The position numbers and the translations under genes were made by a program. Shown piece after piece: positions 1 through 7,381 of a DNA stretch of 8,419 nucleotides. The stretch spans positions 1 through 8,419 of the forward strand of contig DEAY01000286.1 in NCBI GenBank assembly GCA_002348345.1. The letters run 5' to 3'. The notes beneath the pieces were generated by a model that saw only the letters and a list, made by a program, of their open reading frames with translations, was not told the origin of the DNA and did no database searches. Origin of the DNA: Verrucomicrobia bacterium UBA2970. Lineage in GTDB: Bacteria > Verrucomicrobiota > Verrucomicrobiia > Limisphaerales > AAA164-E04. Positions within the stretch are counted from its first letter, which is position 1. The number at the start of each line of letters is the position of its first letter.

Positions 1-650
<650 letters not shown>

Positions 651-722
651 TGGGAAAGTTTATCGGGCCTGATGCCTGCTTGGCAACGATTACTCGCGCG
701 TCCTCTTGTCGGGTCGGTATTT

Positions 723-738
723 CCTGGCTCAAGTCAGG
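723..738. repeat. 16-bp imperfect palindrome in the nadA divergent region
   Basis: CCTGGCTCAAGTCAGG is a near-perfect dyad: seven-base arms with one mismatch pair around a central CA. It lies between the divergent starts at 650 and 783, 45 bases upstream of the second. Its size and position suit a dimeric regulator site, but I recognise no known operator, and a 16-bp imperfect dyad can occur by chance. No convincing -35/-10 pair was found for either gene in the 132-base gap. Confidence 0.25.
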
Positions 739-782
739 CGCCGCTCATAGGATGACGGCAGAGGTTTGAAACATCATCTTCG

Positions 783-3443
783 ATGAGCGGTGACGAAGAA
801 CACGATGGATTGGATCGACGGATTGAACCGATGGATTCTCGAGCGTATCAGTGGCAGGAACGGAGTCCCGGGGGGAAGCTCGAACCCGGCGGATGGGTGC
901 TGAACCGCCGCCTATCATCTTGCCTCTCGGGCGAGCTCTGGTTGGCCACGAAGACTGCCTCTGGGGACTCGTCCGAAGTCTACTTCCCTCCCCAATCACT
1001 GGTTGAAAATGAATTGCTTTTCGATGAATTCTGTCGTCGAACTCAGACATTGGTAGGAACCCTCCCGGAACGGTTTCAATCGATTGAGGCCCTGGTCACG
1101 GAGAGTGTTCCGTGGCCTTGGGTTCGGATTGAGTGGGTGGATGGCCTGGACCTCAACCAGTTCCGTTTATCGCTCTCGAATCGGTTGATTCCGATTGCTC
1201 AGATCCACGGCTGGCTGGAGCCGGTCGTCTCGGCTTTCGAGGAGGGGCATCAACGGCGTTTGTTTCACCGGTCGTTAGATCCCGCCAGTTTTCGATTGGA
1301 TCGGGAAGGCGCGATTCGTGTGCTTCATTGCGGGTGGCGTGCTTTGTTTGCCGAGTTGGAGCAGCGAAGCCTAGGGGGCACCCAATCCGCCCTCCCGCCC
1401 ACCTATTTGAGTCCGCAACAATTGGACGGCCGGACGCCGGAAGCCGCCGATGACGTGTATGGATTCGCAGCCAGTCTTTACGAACTCGTGAGCAATCAAC
1501 CCCCTTTCATGAGTGGGGATGTGGGGCATCAGATTCGTCGGGTGGCTCCAGAACCCGTCAGGAAACGCATTGAGAGCCTGGGTGAGGATCCCGAGCGTGT
1601 CTCCCTGGCGCTTGATCAGGCACTTTCTATCGGACTTGAAAAACTGCCTGAAGATCGGTTCGAAAGCGTTCGGGCGTTGTGGCGGGAGGCCTGGGACGAC
1701 AGTCCGGTGAAATCGGTGTCGGAGTCTCTGGCGAAGGCTTCCCGGGTGAGACCGGTTGCCAAGATCAGAGTGCCGGAGGTGGGGGGAATGGACGGCGAGG
1801 CAGGGGAAGACTTGGATCTGGACGACGTGGGAACCCTTCCCTACTATCCCCCACCCCCGGAGACCAATGACAAGCGGTTTGGAGTCGTCTTCGTGGGCCT
1901 GGTGATTTTGATGATTCTCGGCGGGGTGTTTCTCAAAGATTATTACTTTTTTCCTGAAACTCCGCCCCTTGAATCAATGGCGGAGGGAAGCTCCGACCTT
2001 GCACCGTCGATCCCGACGAATGTCTCCACCTCCGCCGAGTTTGCCGCGTTGTCGGAAGTGCCTGGAAACCATGGATGGTTGTCCGTTCGGACAGAGCCCC
2101 CATCGGCGATTGCCGAGTTGTGGGTCAACTCTCAAGAGGTTCCCGTGGAGCGAGTCACGCCAGCCGTCTTCTCTCATGTGCCGGCGGGCCCGGTTGAGCT
2201 GCGATTGATCGCGACGGGGTATGCGGAAACCAATCTGACGACCATTGTCACGGCGGGAAGAACCAACCGCGTGTCGGCAAGCTTGGCCTTTGAACTCGGC
2301 CGGGTGGACTTGAAATCGGTGCCTCGTGGCGTTCTTTTTGCCATTCGAAAAGGGGGGCGGGAAGTTCGTTCGGGAATGTGTCCCGATGCGTTTGATCTCC
2401 AGGTGGGCCTTTATCAACTGGACTACACCCTAGGGTGGCGGACGAATCGCAGTTATCTCCGGGTGAAGCCGGGAGAATCCACCCACCATCAGGTGGTCTT
2501 TGAAGCGGGAAAAATGTCGGTGGAAAGCGAGCCGGATGATGTGGAGATCCTCGTTGCCGGTCGTTCGATGGGATTTGCCCCGCTCACCGTAACGAATCTT
2601 CCGCCTGGGACCCACCGTGTTGTCTTGCGCTCGCCCCGGTTTCGAAGTGCCGTGCTCGAGGTTGAGATTGCCAAGGACGTCGATACGTTTGTGACCCGCT
2701 CCCTCGACCCGCTCCCCGAAGCGGTGCCCGATGAGGAATGGGTGAATTCCCTCGGGATGCGGTTCTTGCCGATTGGAAGCCAACAGGTGTTGTTCGGAGA
2801 GTTTGAGGTGACCGAGGAGATTTATGGGCAATTCCTCAGGGATCGAAGCGGTGAAGCCGAAACGGTAGCGCAATCGGGGGTTCCCGACGGGAATGGGGAC
2901 CGTTCAGACCGGGTGTCCGGACTCCCGGTCGCGAACGCGAATTGGGATGATGCCGTCGCCTTCTGCGCTTGGTTGACGGCTCGCGAGCGCAGAGAGGGGT
3001 TCCTCGGTGAGGGGCAGGTCTACCGCCTTCCGAGTGGGGAGGAGTGGGACCGGGCGGTGGGTTTGCCGGAGGGCGAGACCGGATCCCGTTTGGTTTTCCC
3101 CTGGGGTGCCTGGCCGCCCCGAAGGAATGTCGGGAACTACGCTTTGCTGCGGTATCAGGTGGACGATCAGGAAAGGGAAACCAACGATCCTTATGAGGAA
3201 CGGGCCCCGGTCGGGCAGTTTCCCGCGAATCGATTTGGCCTTTTTGATCTTGGAGGAAACGTCCGTGAATGGTGTCAAGGAGGAGTGGGGGGCTCCTCGG
3301 GAGATCCGGTGGTGAGAGGGGGGTCCTGGCGAGAAAGCGATCCGGGGCGAATCGCAAGTGGGTTTCGGGAGTTCCTGCCCCGTGCCACCCGGTCAGAGGA
3401 CGTGGGATTTCGAGTGGTCCTGGGATTGCGCTCCTCAAGGTAA
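783..3443 (+). CDS. Degenerate Ser/Thr kinase - TM - PEGA repeats - SUMF1/FGE-fold membrane protein
   Basis: This 886-residue multidomain protein probably has its kinase fold in the cytoplasm and its C-terminal half outside the membrane. Residues 36-300 follow a Ser/Thr kinase fold, with a conserved-looking stretch YLSPQQLDG (208-216) and DDVYGFAASLYEL (223-235). The catalytic signatures are lost: HRD reads HRS (162-164), the following Lys and Asn are Asp166 and Ser169, DFG reads HCG (182-184), and the VAIK region (EVYF, 65-68) has no lysine. One TM helix spans about 366-384. Three PEGA-like beta repeats start near Gly431, Gly506 and Gly576. Residues 652-886 form an FGE-sulfatase (SUMF1) domain, with YRLPSGEEWDRAV, FGLFDLGGNVREW (ending at W830), RGGSW (845-849) and a terminal VGFRVV. 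The cysteines that FGE uses for catalysis, expected shortly after RGGSW, are absent. The ATG at 783 is the first in the frame; Met17 is an alternative, and neither has a clear ribosome site. The YihY-family gene follows after 63 bases. The kinase-PEGA-SUMF1 combination is at home in PVC bacteria. The ligand and partner are unknown. Confidence 0.92.
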   Translation: MSGDEEHDGLDRRIEPMDSRAYQWQERSPGGKLEPGGWVLNRRLSSCLSGELWLATKTASGDSSEVYFPPQSLVENELLFDEFCRRTQTLVGTLPERFQSIEALVTESVPWPWVRIEWVDGLDLNQFRLSLSNRLIPIAQIHGWLEPVVSAFEEGHQRRLFHRSLDPASFRLDREGAIRVLHCGWRALFAELEQRSLGGTQSALPPTYLSPQQLDGRTPEAADDVYGFAASLYELVSNQPPFMSGDVGHQIRRVAPEPVRKRIESLGEDPERVSLALDQALSIGLEKLPEDRFESVRALWREAWDDSPVKSVSESLAKASRVRPVAKIRVPEVGGMDGEAGEDLDLDDVGTLPYYPPPPETNDKRFGVVFVGLVILMILGGVFLKDYYFFPETPPLESMAEGSSDLAPSIPTNVSTSAEFAALSEVPGNHGWLSVRTEPPSAIAELWVNSQEVPVERVTPAVFSHVPAGPVELRLIATGYAETNLTTIVTAGRTNRVSASLAFELGRVDLKSVPRGVLFAIRKGGREVRSGMCPDAFDLQVGLYQLDYTLGWRTNRSYLRVKPGESTHHQVVFEAGKMSVESEPDDVEILVAGRSMGFAPLTVTNLPPGTHRVVLRSPRFRSAVLEVEIAKDVDTFVTRSLDPLPEAVPDEEWVNSLGMRFLPIGSQQVLFGEFEVTEEIYGQFLRDRSGEAETVAQSGVPDGNGDRSDRVSGLPVANANWDDAVAFCAWLTARERREGFLGEGQVYRLPSGEEWDRAVGLPEGETGSRLVFPWGAWPPRRNVGNYALLRYQVDDQERETNDPYEERAPVGQFPANRFGLFDLGGNVREWCQGGVGGSSGDPVVRGGSWRESDPGRIASGFREFLPRATRSEDVGFRVVLGLRSSR

Positions 3444-3506
3444 TGACGAATCCTGGTTCGTGCTCTGAAGTGGGATGCGTCCAATCCAACGTATCAAAGA
3501 AAGCCG

Positions 3507-4955
3507 ATGAGTAGGTGGGGAGCATCTCTTCGGCGGGGATGGACGTGTGGGATGGAGCTCTGGAACGAGATCCTTCGGCTCACGAAAACTCACGCCTTCT
3601 TCTACTTCCTCCGCTTGGTTTGGCAAAGCTTTGTTCGAAACCGCTGTCTGGTGCGCGCTTCCTCGCTTGCCTATACCACGCTCTTGGCCTTGATCCCTGT
3701 GCTGGCGGTGGCGCTGAGCGTGGCGACGAATCTCATCGCCAAAGACGGGGAGGAGGGAAGAGCGCAAGTCGAACAGCTGATCGAATACCTTGTGGTCACC
3801 GTCGCCCCGATGCTGGATCTTGAAGTGAAGGAGGGGGGGGCTGAGAATGAATCCGCGAATACCGAAGGGATGGCGTTCGGGGGGCAGGACGGCGATGGGG
3901 AGGTGATGAGTCGTCGGAAGGAGGTGGCTCGCAGTATTCATGAATACATCAACAATATCCACGCCAAGACCATTGGCGTGACGAGTGTGGTTGTCTTTAT
4001 CGTGATGGCCGTCCTTCTGTTTCGATCGATCGAATCCACGTTCAACGATATCTGGGGCGTCAAACGGGGGCGGGGTTGGTACGCCAGCTTGGTTCAGTAC
4101 TGGACGAGTATCACCCTGGGGCCGATCTTATTGATTTTGGCCTTGGGCGTGAGTTCGAGCACGCATTTTAGTCGGTCTCTCGAATGGGTACGGGAGCTCG
4201 ACGGGGTGGGGTCCTTTGTGTTGTTCTCGGTGTCGTGGGGGCTGTATGCCGTCGCTTGTTCGGTGCTTTACAAGGTGATGCCCAAAACCGAGGTTCAGGT
4301 TCGCTCGGCACTGGTGGGCGGGGCGGTCGCCGGGTTCTTGTTGCAGTTGAATAACAAGTTGAGCTTTTTGTATTTCTCGAACGTGGCGACCACCGATCGG
4401 GTTTACGGGAGTCTCGGGGCCGCCCCGATGCTGCTTCTCGGGCTCTTCGTCAGTTGGACGATTCTCTTGTTTGGCGCACAGGTGGCGTATGCGTATCAGA
4501 ACTATCATTCCTATCTTCAAGCTCGTTGGGCTGATCGAGTGCATCATGCCGGGCGCGAGTTCCTGGCGTTGAGGATTATGGCATTAATTTCCAAGCGGTT
4601 CATGGAAGGGGAAAATGCCCCCTCTCTTCAGGAACTTGCCGACCAGCTCGGAGTCGCCTCGGGACTGACGGCTGAGGTGGTCGAGCAGTTGGAGGAAAAC
4701 GAGCTGGTCAGCGAGGTGCGCGACCAGATTCCCGGCTACCTGCCGACCCGCCCGCCAATCGCCATCACGGTCGAGGATGTGCTTCGGGCGATTCGATATG
4801 GCCGCGGAATCGACATCGAAAGTGCCGATGACGAGGCCTGTGCCAGGATCCGGGATGCCTACCAGAGGGTTTCCTCTGCAACTGCTGAAGTTTCAAGGGG
4901 AATGAGCATGGCGGCGTTCTCAACTGACGGGCATCAAAAGCCGTCATCGGCTTAA
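3507..4955 (+). CDS. YihY/virulence factor BrkB family membrane protein
   Basis: This is a 482-residue inner-membrane protein of the YihY/BrkB (UPF0761) family, whose biochemical role is unsettled; old ribonuclease BN assignments for the family should not be carried over. Six hydrophobic helices are visible at about residues 51-77, 156-172, 195-216, 236-257, 266-285 and 304-329. Family motifs include ASSLAYTTLLALIPVLAV in helix 1, ESTFNDIWGVKRGR (176-189), YGSLGAAP (300-307) and GAQVAYAYQ at the end of helix 6. Between helices 1 and 2 lies a long polar, Gly/Glu-rich stretch (about 105-140) encoded partly by an eight-G run. Residues 353-415 look like a winged helix-turn-helix (SLQELADQLGVASG, then VVEQLEENELV), a common extension in longer members. 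The ATG at 3507 gives the longest form; Met16 (3552), starting MELWNEILRL, is a credible alternative and has GGGGA about 12 bases upstream. The gene is codirectional with the preceding kinase-fold gene and could be cotranscribed. Confidence 0.93.
   Translation: MSRWGASLRRGWTCGMELWNEILRLTKTHAFFYFLRLVWQSFVRNRCLVRASSLAYTTLLALIPVLAVALSVATNLIAKDGEEGRAQVEQLIEYLVVTVAPMLDLEVKEGGAENESANTEGMAFGGQDGDGEVMSRRKEVARSIHEYINNIHAKTIGVTSVVVFIVMAVLLFRSIESTFNDIWGVKRGRGWYASLVQYWTSITLGPILLILALGVSSSTHFSRSLEWVRELDGVGSFVLFSVSWGLYAVACSVLYKVMPKTEVQVRSALVGGAVAGFLLQLNNKLSFLYFSNVATTDRVYGSLGAAPMLLLGLFVSWTILLFGAQVAYAYQNYHSYLQARWADRVHHAGREFLALRIMALISKRFMEGENAPSLQELADQLGVASGLTAEVVEQLEENELVSEVRDQIPGYLPTRPPIAITVEDVLRAIRYGRGIDIESADDEACARIRDAYQRVSSATAEVSRGMSMAAFSTDGHQKPSSA
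4936..4953 (-). terminator. Small hairpin between convergent genes, possible minus-strand terminator
   Basis: AAGCCG-TCAT-CGGCTT is a perfect 6-bp stem with a 4-base loop. Read on the minus strand, the stem runs into TTTT. It lies about 55 bases past the stop of the leftward glycosylase gene and overlaps the last codons and stop of the rightward YihY-family gene. The short stem and four-base U tract make it a weak terminator at best. On the plus strand no U tract follows. Confidence 0.33.
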
Positions 4956-5008
4956 GGAAACAATGGTCACGGAACGAGCTTGGTGAGCCCGCTGAGGCTG
5001 GGCCCTGG

Positions 5009-5779
5009 TCAAGGCTTTCCCGTCCTGGGGTGGTTGGATGTTCTGCCTGGATGGGGACCGTGCTGCGGCTGGGAATTCGGGCGGGACTCCGGGGGCAGTG
5101 CTCGAGATTCGAGGAGCGGTTCAAGAGGACAACCCTGGCAACGCGGACTTCGAGCGAGGCAGAACTCCTTGGCGACCTGAACCAATTGGGCATGGTAGTC
5201 CTGCCAGTAGTCGATGAGCCCGCTGGTAGGCACCTTGGTGAGATGGGTCTCGCAAAGTTGCTTGAGTGAGTCGTAGTTGTCGGACGGCAAGGCCCAGCCG
5301 TGCCGAGTCAGGATTCGTTTGGTGTAGGCGTCGATGACGAAGCTGGGCTTTTGTGCCGCATAGAGGAGGATGCTGTCAGCCGTTTCCGGCCCAATGCCAT
5401 TAATCGAGAGAAGAAGCTCCCGGAGGGGAGCGGTTTCAAGCTCGAACAGTTTCTCAATATCACCCTCAAACCGATCGGCGGTCAGATCAAGAAATGATTT
5501 CACTCGCTGGGCCTTGAGGTTGTAGTAGCCAGCTGGTCGGATGAGCTGAGCTAGTTCCGAGAGTTCGAGTGCTACCAACGTATGGAAATTCAAGACGTTT
5601 CTCTGCTTGAGATTTGCGATCGCCTTTTCGACGTTTCGCCAATTCGTGTTTTGGGTGAGGATGGCTCCGACACAGATTTCAAGCGGTGTTTCACCCGGCC
5701 ACCAACCCTGATGGCCATAGCGCTCCCGAAGCAGGGGGTAGACCTTCACGAGGGAAGTGGCAGGGTCAAGGGTTGGCAT
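5009..5779 (-). CDS. HhH-GPD DNA glycosylase, endonuclease III / MagIII-like
   Basis: This 256-residue base-excision repair glycosylase probably removes alkylated or otherwise damaged bases from DNA. The order is ICVGAILTQNTNWRNVEKAI (35-54), RPAGYYNLKAQRV (81-93), a helix-hairpin-helix LLLSINGIGPETADSILLYA (122-141), the catalytic Asp150 in FVIDAYTKRIL, and a C-terminal cysteine cluster. The position that is Lys120 in E. coli Nth (GVGRKTA) is Glu132 here (GIGPETA). This points to a monofunctional glycosylase rather than a lyase-competent Nth, so the gene should not be called nth. The cluster has Cys207, Cys214 and Cys217 in the usual C-X6-C-X2-C spacing, but the expected fourth Cys, six residues on, is Leu223. 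A 33-residue Pro/Arg/Ser-rich tail follows. The ATG at 5779 is the first after an in-frame TAG nine codons upstream; no Shine-Dalgarno site is visible. The gene converges with the YihY-family gene and diverges from the DUF1501 gene. Target specificity cannot be read from the sequence. Confidence 0.9.
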   Translation of the reverse strand: MPTLDPATSLVKVYPLLRERYGHQGWWPGETPLEICVGAILTQNTNWRNVEKAIANLKQRNVLNFHTLVALELSELAQLIRPAGYYNLKAQRVKSFLDLTADRFEGDIEKLFELETAPLRELLLSINGIGPETADSILLYAAQKPSFVIDAYTKRILTRHGWALPSDNYDSLKQLCETHLTKVPTSGLIDYWQDYHAQLVQVAKEFCLARSPRCQGCPLEPLLESRALPPESRPNSQPQHGPHPGRTSNHPRTGKP

Positions 5780-5961
5780 GATGTGCTTGAGTCGACGAGG
5801 TTCCTAACTTCTTCCGGGGAAATGGGCTTGGAGGGGCCTCTCTCCGAACGGAGGCTCTCAATCCCCTCGTTAATCCATTGCCCTTTTGTTTCATCTGCAT
5901 TCCTTTCTACTGTCGTGGCCGTCCTCGGGGCAACTGGCTAAAGGGTCAACGGGTGATTTAT

Positions 5962-5998
5962 TTGTTGGTTTGCTCCCAGATTATGTTATTTTCTAGGA
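5962..5998 (+). promoter_or_regulatory. AT-rich putative promoter/leader of the DUF1501 gene
   Basis: A distinctly AT-rich patch in otherwise G-rich DNA lies just upstream of the ATG at 6014. It contains TTGTTG (5962-5967), a possible -35, and TATGTT/TTATTT (5982-5992), a possible -10. The spacings (14 or 19 bases) are not ideal for a sigma-70 promoter. An AGGA at 5995-5998 sits 15 bases before the start, too far for a strong ribosome site. The location in a divergent intergenic region supports a promoter here, but the exact hexamers are uncertain. Confidence 0.25.
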
Positions 5999-6013
5999 AA
6001 CCCGATTGGAACG

Positions 6014-7381
6014 ATGCTCAACATACTAGGAAACTCAAGTTCGGCTAGGGGGCAATGTGATGGGATTTCGCGACGCCACTTTCTAAAGGTCGGTGGCATG
6101 GCGGCGGGGGGGTTATCCCTCTCTCAACTTCTGGGAATCGAGTCCCAGGCCGGAACGGGCCGGTCTCATAAGTCGATTATCAATATTTACCTTCCGGGCG
6201 GGCCCTCGCATCTGGATACCTTTGATCTCAAGCCGAATGCACCAAAAGAAGTCCGGGGTGAGTTTAATCCGATAAAAACCAATGTCCCGGGCATGGAGAT
6301 TTGCGAGCTGTTTCCGCGGCTTGCCAAAATGGCAGACAAGTTTGCCATTATTCGGTCGATCGCCGACTCAGACGGTGCTCACGATTGCTACCAGTGCATG
6401 ACCGGCTACAAACGGCGTGATCGGGCGCCCCAAGGGGGATGGCCGATGATGGGATCCTGGGTTTCTGCGCTCCAACCGGGGAGGGAAGGGGTTCCTTCCA
6501 ATGTTTCTCTCATGTATCCCACCGGAAATCGAACCTGGGGTGATCCGGTCGGAGCGGGTTTTATTGGAACTTCCCATGATCCGATGGGATTGGTGTCCAA
6601 AGATCCCGAGTCGAAGGCACGGGATATGTCCTTGCAAGGGGTCTCTCTGGAGCGCCTTCGTGATCGAACCAAACTTTTGTCATCGTTCGATCGGTTTCGT
6701 CGGGATGCGGATTCATCCGGGATGATGGAGGGGCTGGATCGGTTTGGGCAACAAGCGATCGATATCTTGTCCGGCACGGGGTTGGTCGACGCGTTGGATC
6801 TATCGAAGGAGGATCCTCGGGTATTGGAGCGGTATGGTCAGAATGATCCCCGGTATCAACGTGATGGGGCGCCAAAGATGATTCGGAATTTTTTGGTGGC
6901 TCGTCGTCTCGTGGAGGCAGGGGCTCGGGTGGTCTCGTTGAACTACAGTCGTTGGGATTGGCACGGTGGAGATGGTTTGAACTTCCCGCGCTCCCGAGAA
7001 GAGTTTCCGCTCTTTGATCGAGGTTTGTCTGCTCTGCTGACCGACCTTCATGAACGCGGCTTGGACCGGGAGGTATCGGTCGTAGTTTGGGGAGAGTTTG
7101 GAAGGACGCCGAAGATCAATAAGATGAATAGCCGTGATCATTGGCCGCGGGCGAACTTCGCGCTCCTGGCGGGAGGCGGAATGAATACGGGGCAGGTCAT
7201 TGGGGCGACCGACCGATTGGGCGGGGACGTGGTGAGTCGCCCGGTCAAGTTTCAGGAGATCTTCGCGACCCTGTATCACAATATGGGGATTGATGTCCGG
7301 ACGGCGACCGTATCGGATAATCAAGGACGGCCCCACTATCTGGTGGATGCCGGAATTCAGCCGATCAAGGAACTCGTCTAG
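6014..7381 (+). CDS. DUF1501 family protein with Tat signal
   Basis: This 455-residue exported protein belongs to the DUF1501 family, which is abundant in Planctomycetes and Verrucomicrobia. It has an alkaline-phosphatase/sulfatase-like fold and no established reaction. The N-terminus carries a twin-arginine signal, SRRHFLKVGG (19-28), followed by a hydrophobic stretch and a plausible cleavage near SQA (44-46), so it should be folded before export. Family motifs are INIYLPGGPSHLDTFDLKP (56-74), SIADSDGAHDCYQ (115-127), VVSLNYSRWDWHGG (307-319), VVVWGEFGRTPKIN (356-369) and RDHWPRANFALLAGGG (374-389), with a C-terminal ATLYHNMGID (418-427). Asp and His residues in LDTF, DWH, EFGRTP and RDHWP are the natural metal-ligand candidates, by analogy with the superfamily. 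Length is normal and the reading frame is clean. DUF1501 genes usually follow a DUF1549/DUF1553 cytochrome-type gene; here the upstream neighbour is a divergent DNA glycosylase, so this copy stands alone. Confidence 0.95.
   Translation: MLNILGNSSSARGQCDGISRRHFLKVGGMAAGGLSLSQLLGIESQAGTGRSHKSIINIYLPGGPSHLDTFDLKPNAPKEVRGEFNPIKTNVPGMEICELFPRLAKMADKFAIIRSIADSDGAHDCYQCMTGYKRRDRAPQGGWPMMGSWVSALQPGREGVPSNVSLMYPTGNRTWGDPVGAGFIGTSHDPMGLVSKDPESKARDMSLQGVSLERLRDRTKLLSSFDRFRRDADSSGMMEGLDRFGQQAIDILSGTGLVDALDLSKEDPRVLERYGQNDPRYQRDGAPKMIRNFLVARRLVEAGARVVSLNYSRWDWHGGDGLNFPRSREEFPLFDRGLSALLTDLHERGLDREVSVVVWGEFGRTPKINKMNSRDHWPRANFALLAGGGMNTGQVIGATDRLGGDVVSRPVKFQEIFATLYHNMGIDVRTATVSDNQGRPHYLVDAGIQPIKELV

Noticed and set aside
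3446..3461. ACGAA-TCCTGG-TTCGT hairpin just after the kinase-fold gene
   Set aside because: The 5-bp stem has no U tract after it, which is too weak to call a terminator.
2836..3525. 229-residue minus-strand ORF overlapping the SUMF1-fold domain
   Set aside because: It lies opposite a well-supported domain, is rich in Pro/Arg/His, and has no domain logic; it is a shadow of the real gene.
5842..5853. CTCCG-AA-CGGAG inverted repeat between the glycosylase and DUF1501 genes
   Set aside because: The two-base centre cannot form a hairpin loop without opening the stem, and the match is short enough to be chance.
5582..5941. 119-residue plus-strand ORF antisense to the glycosylase start
   Set aside because: Most of it is antisense to conserved glycosylase motifs, and the rest covers the divergent intergenic region; it has no motif of its own.
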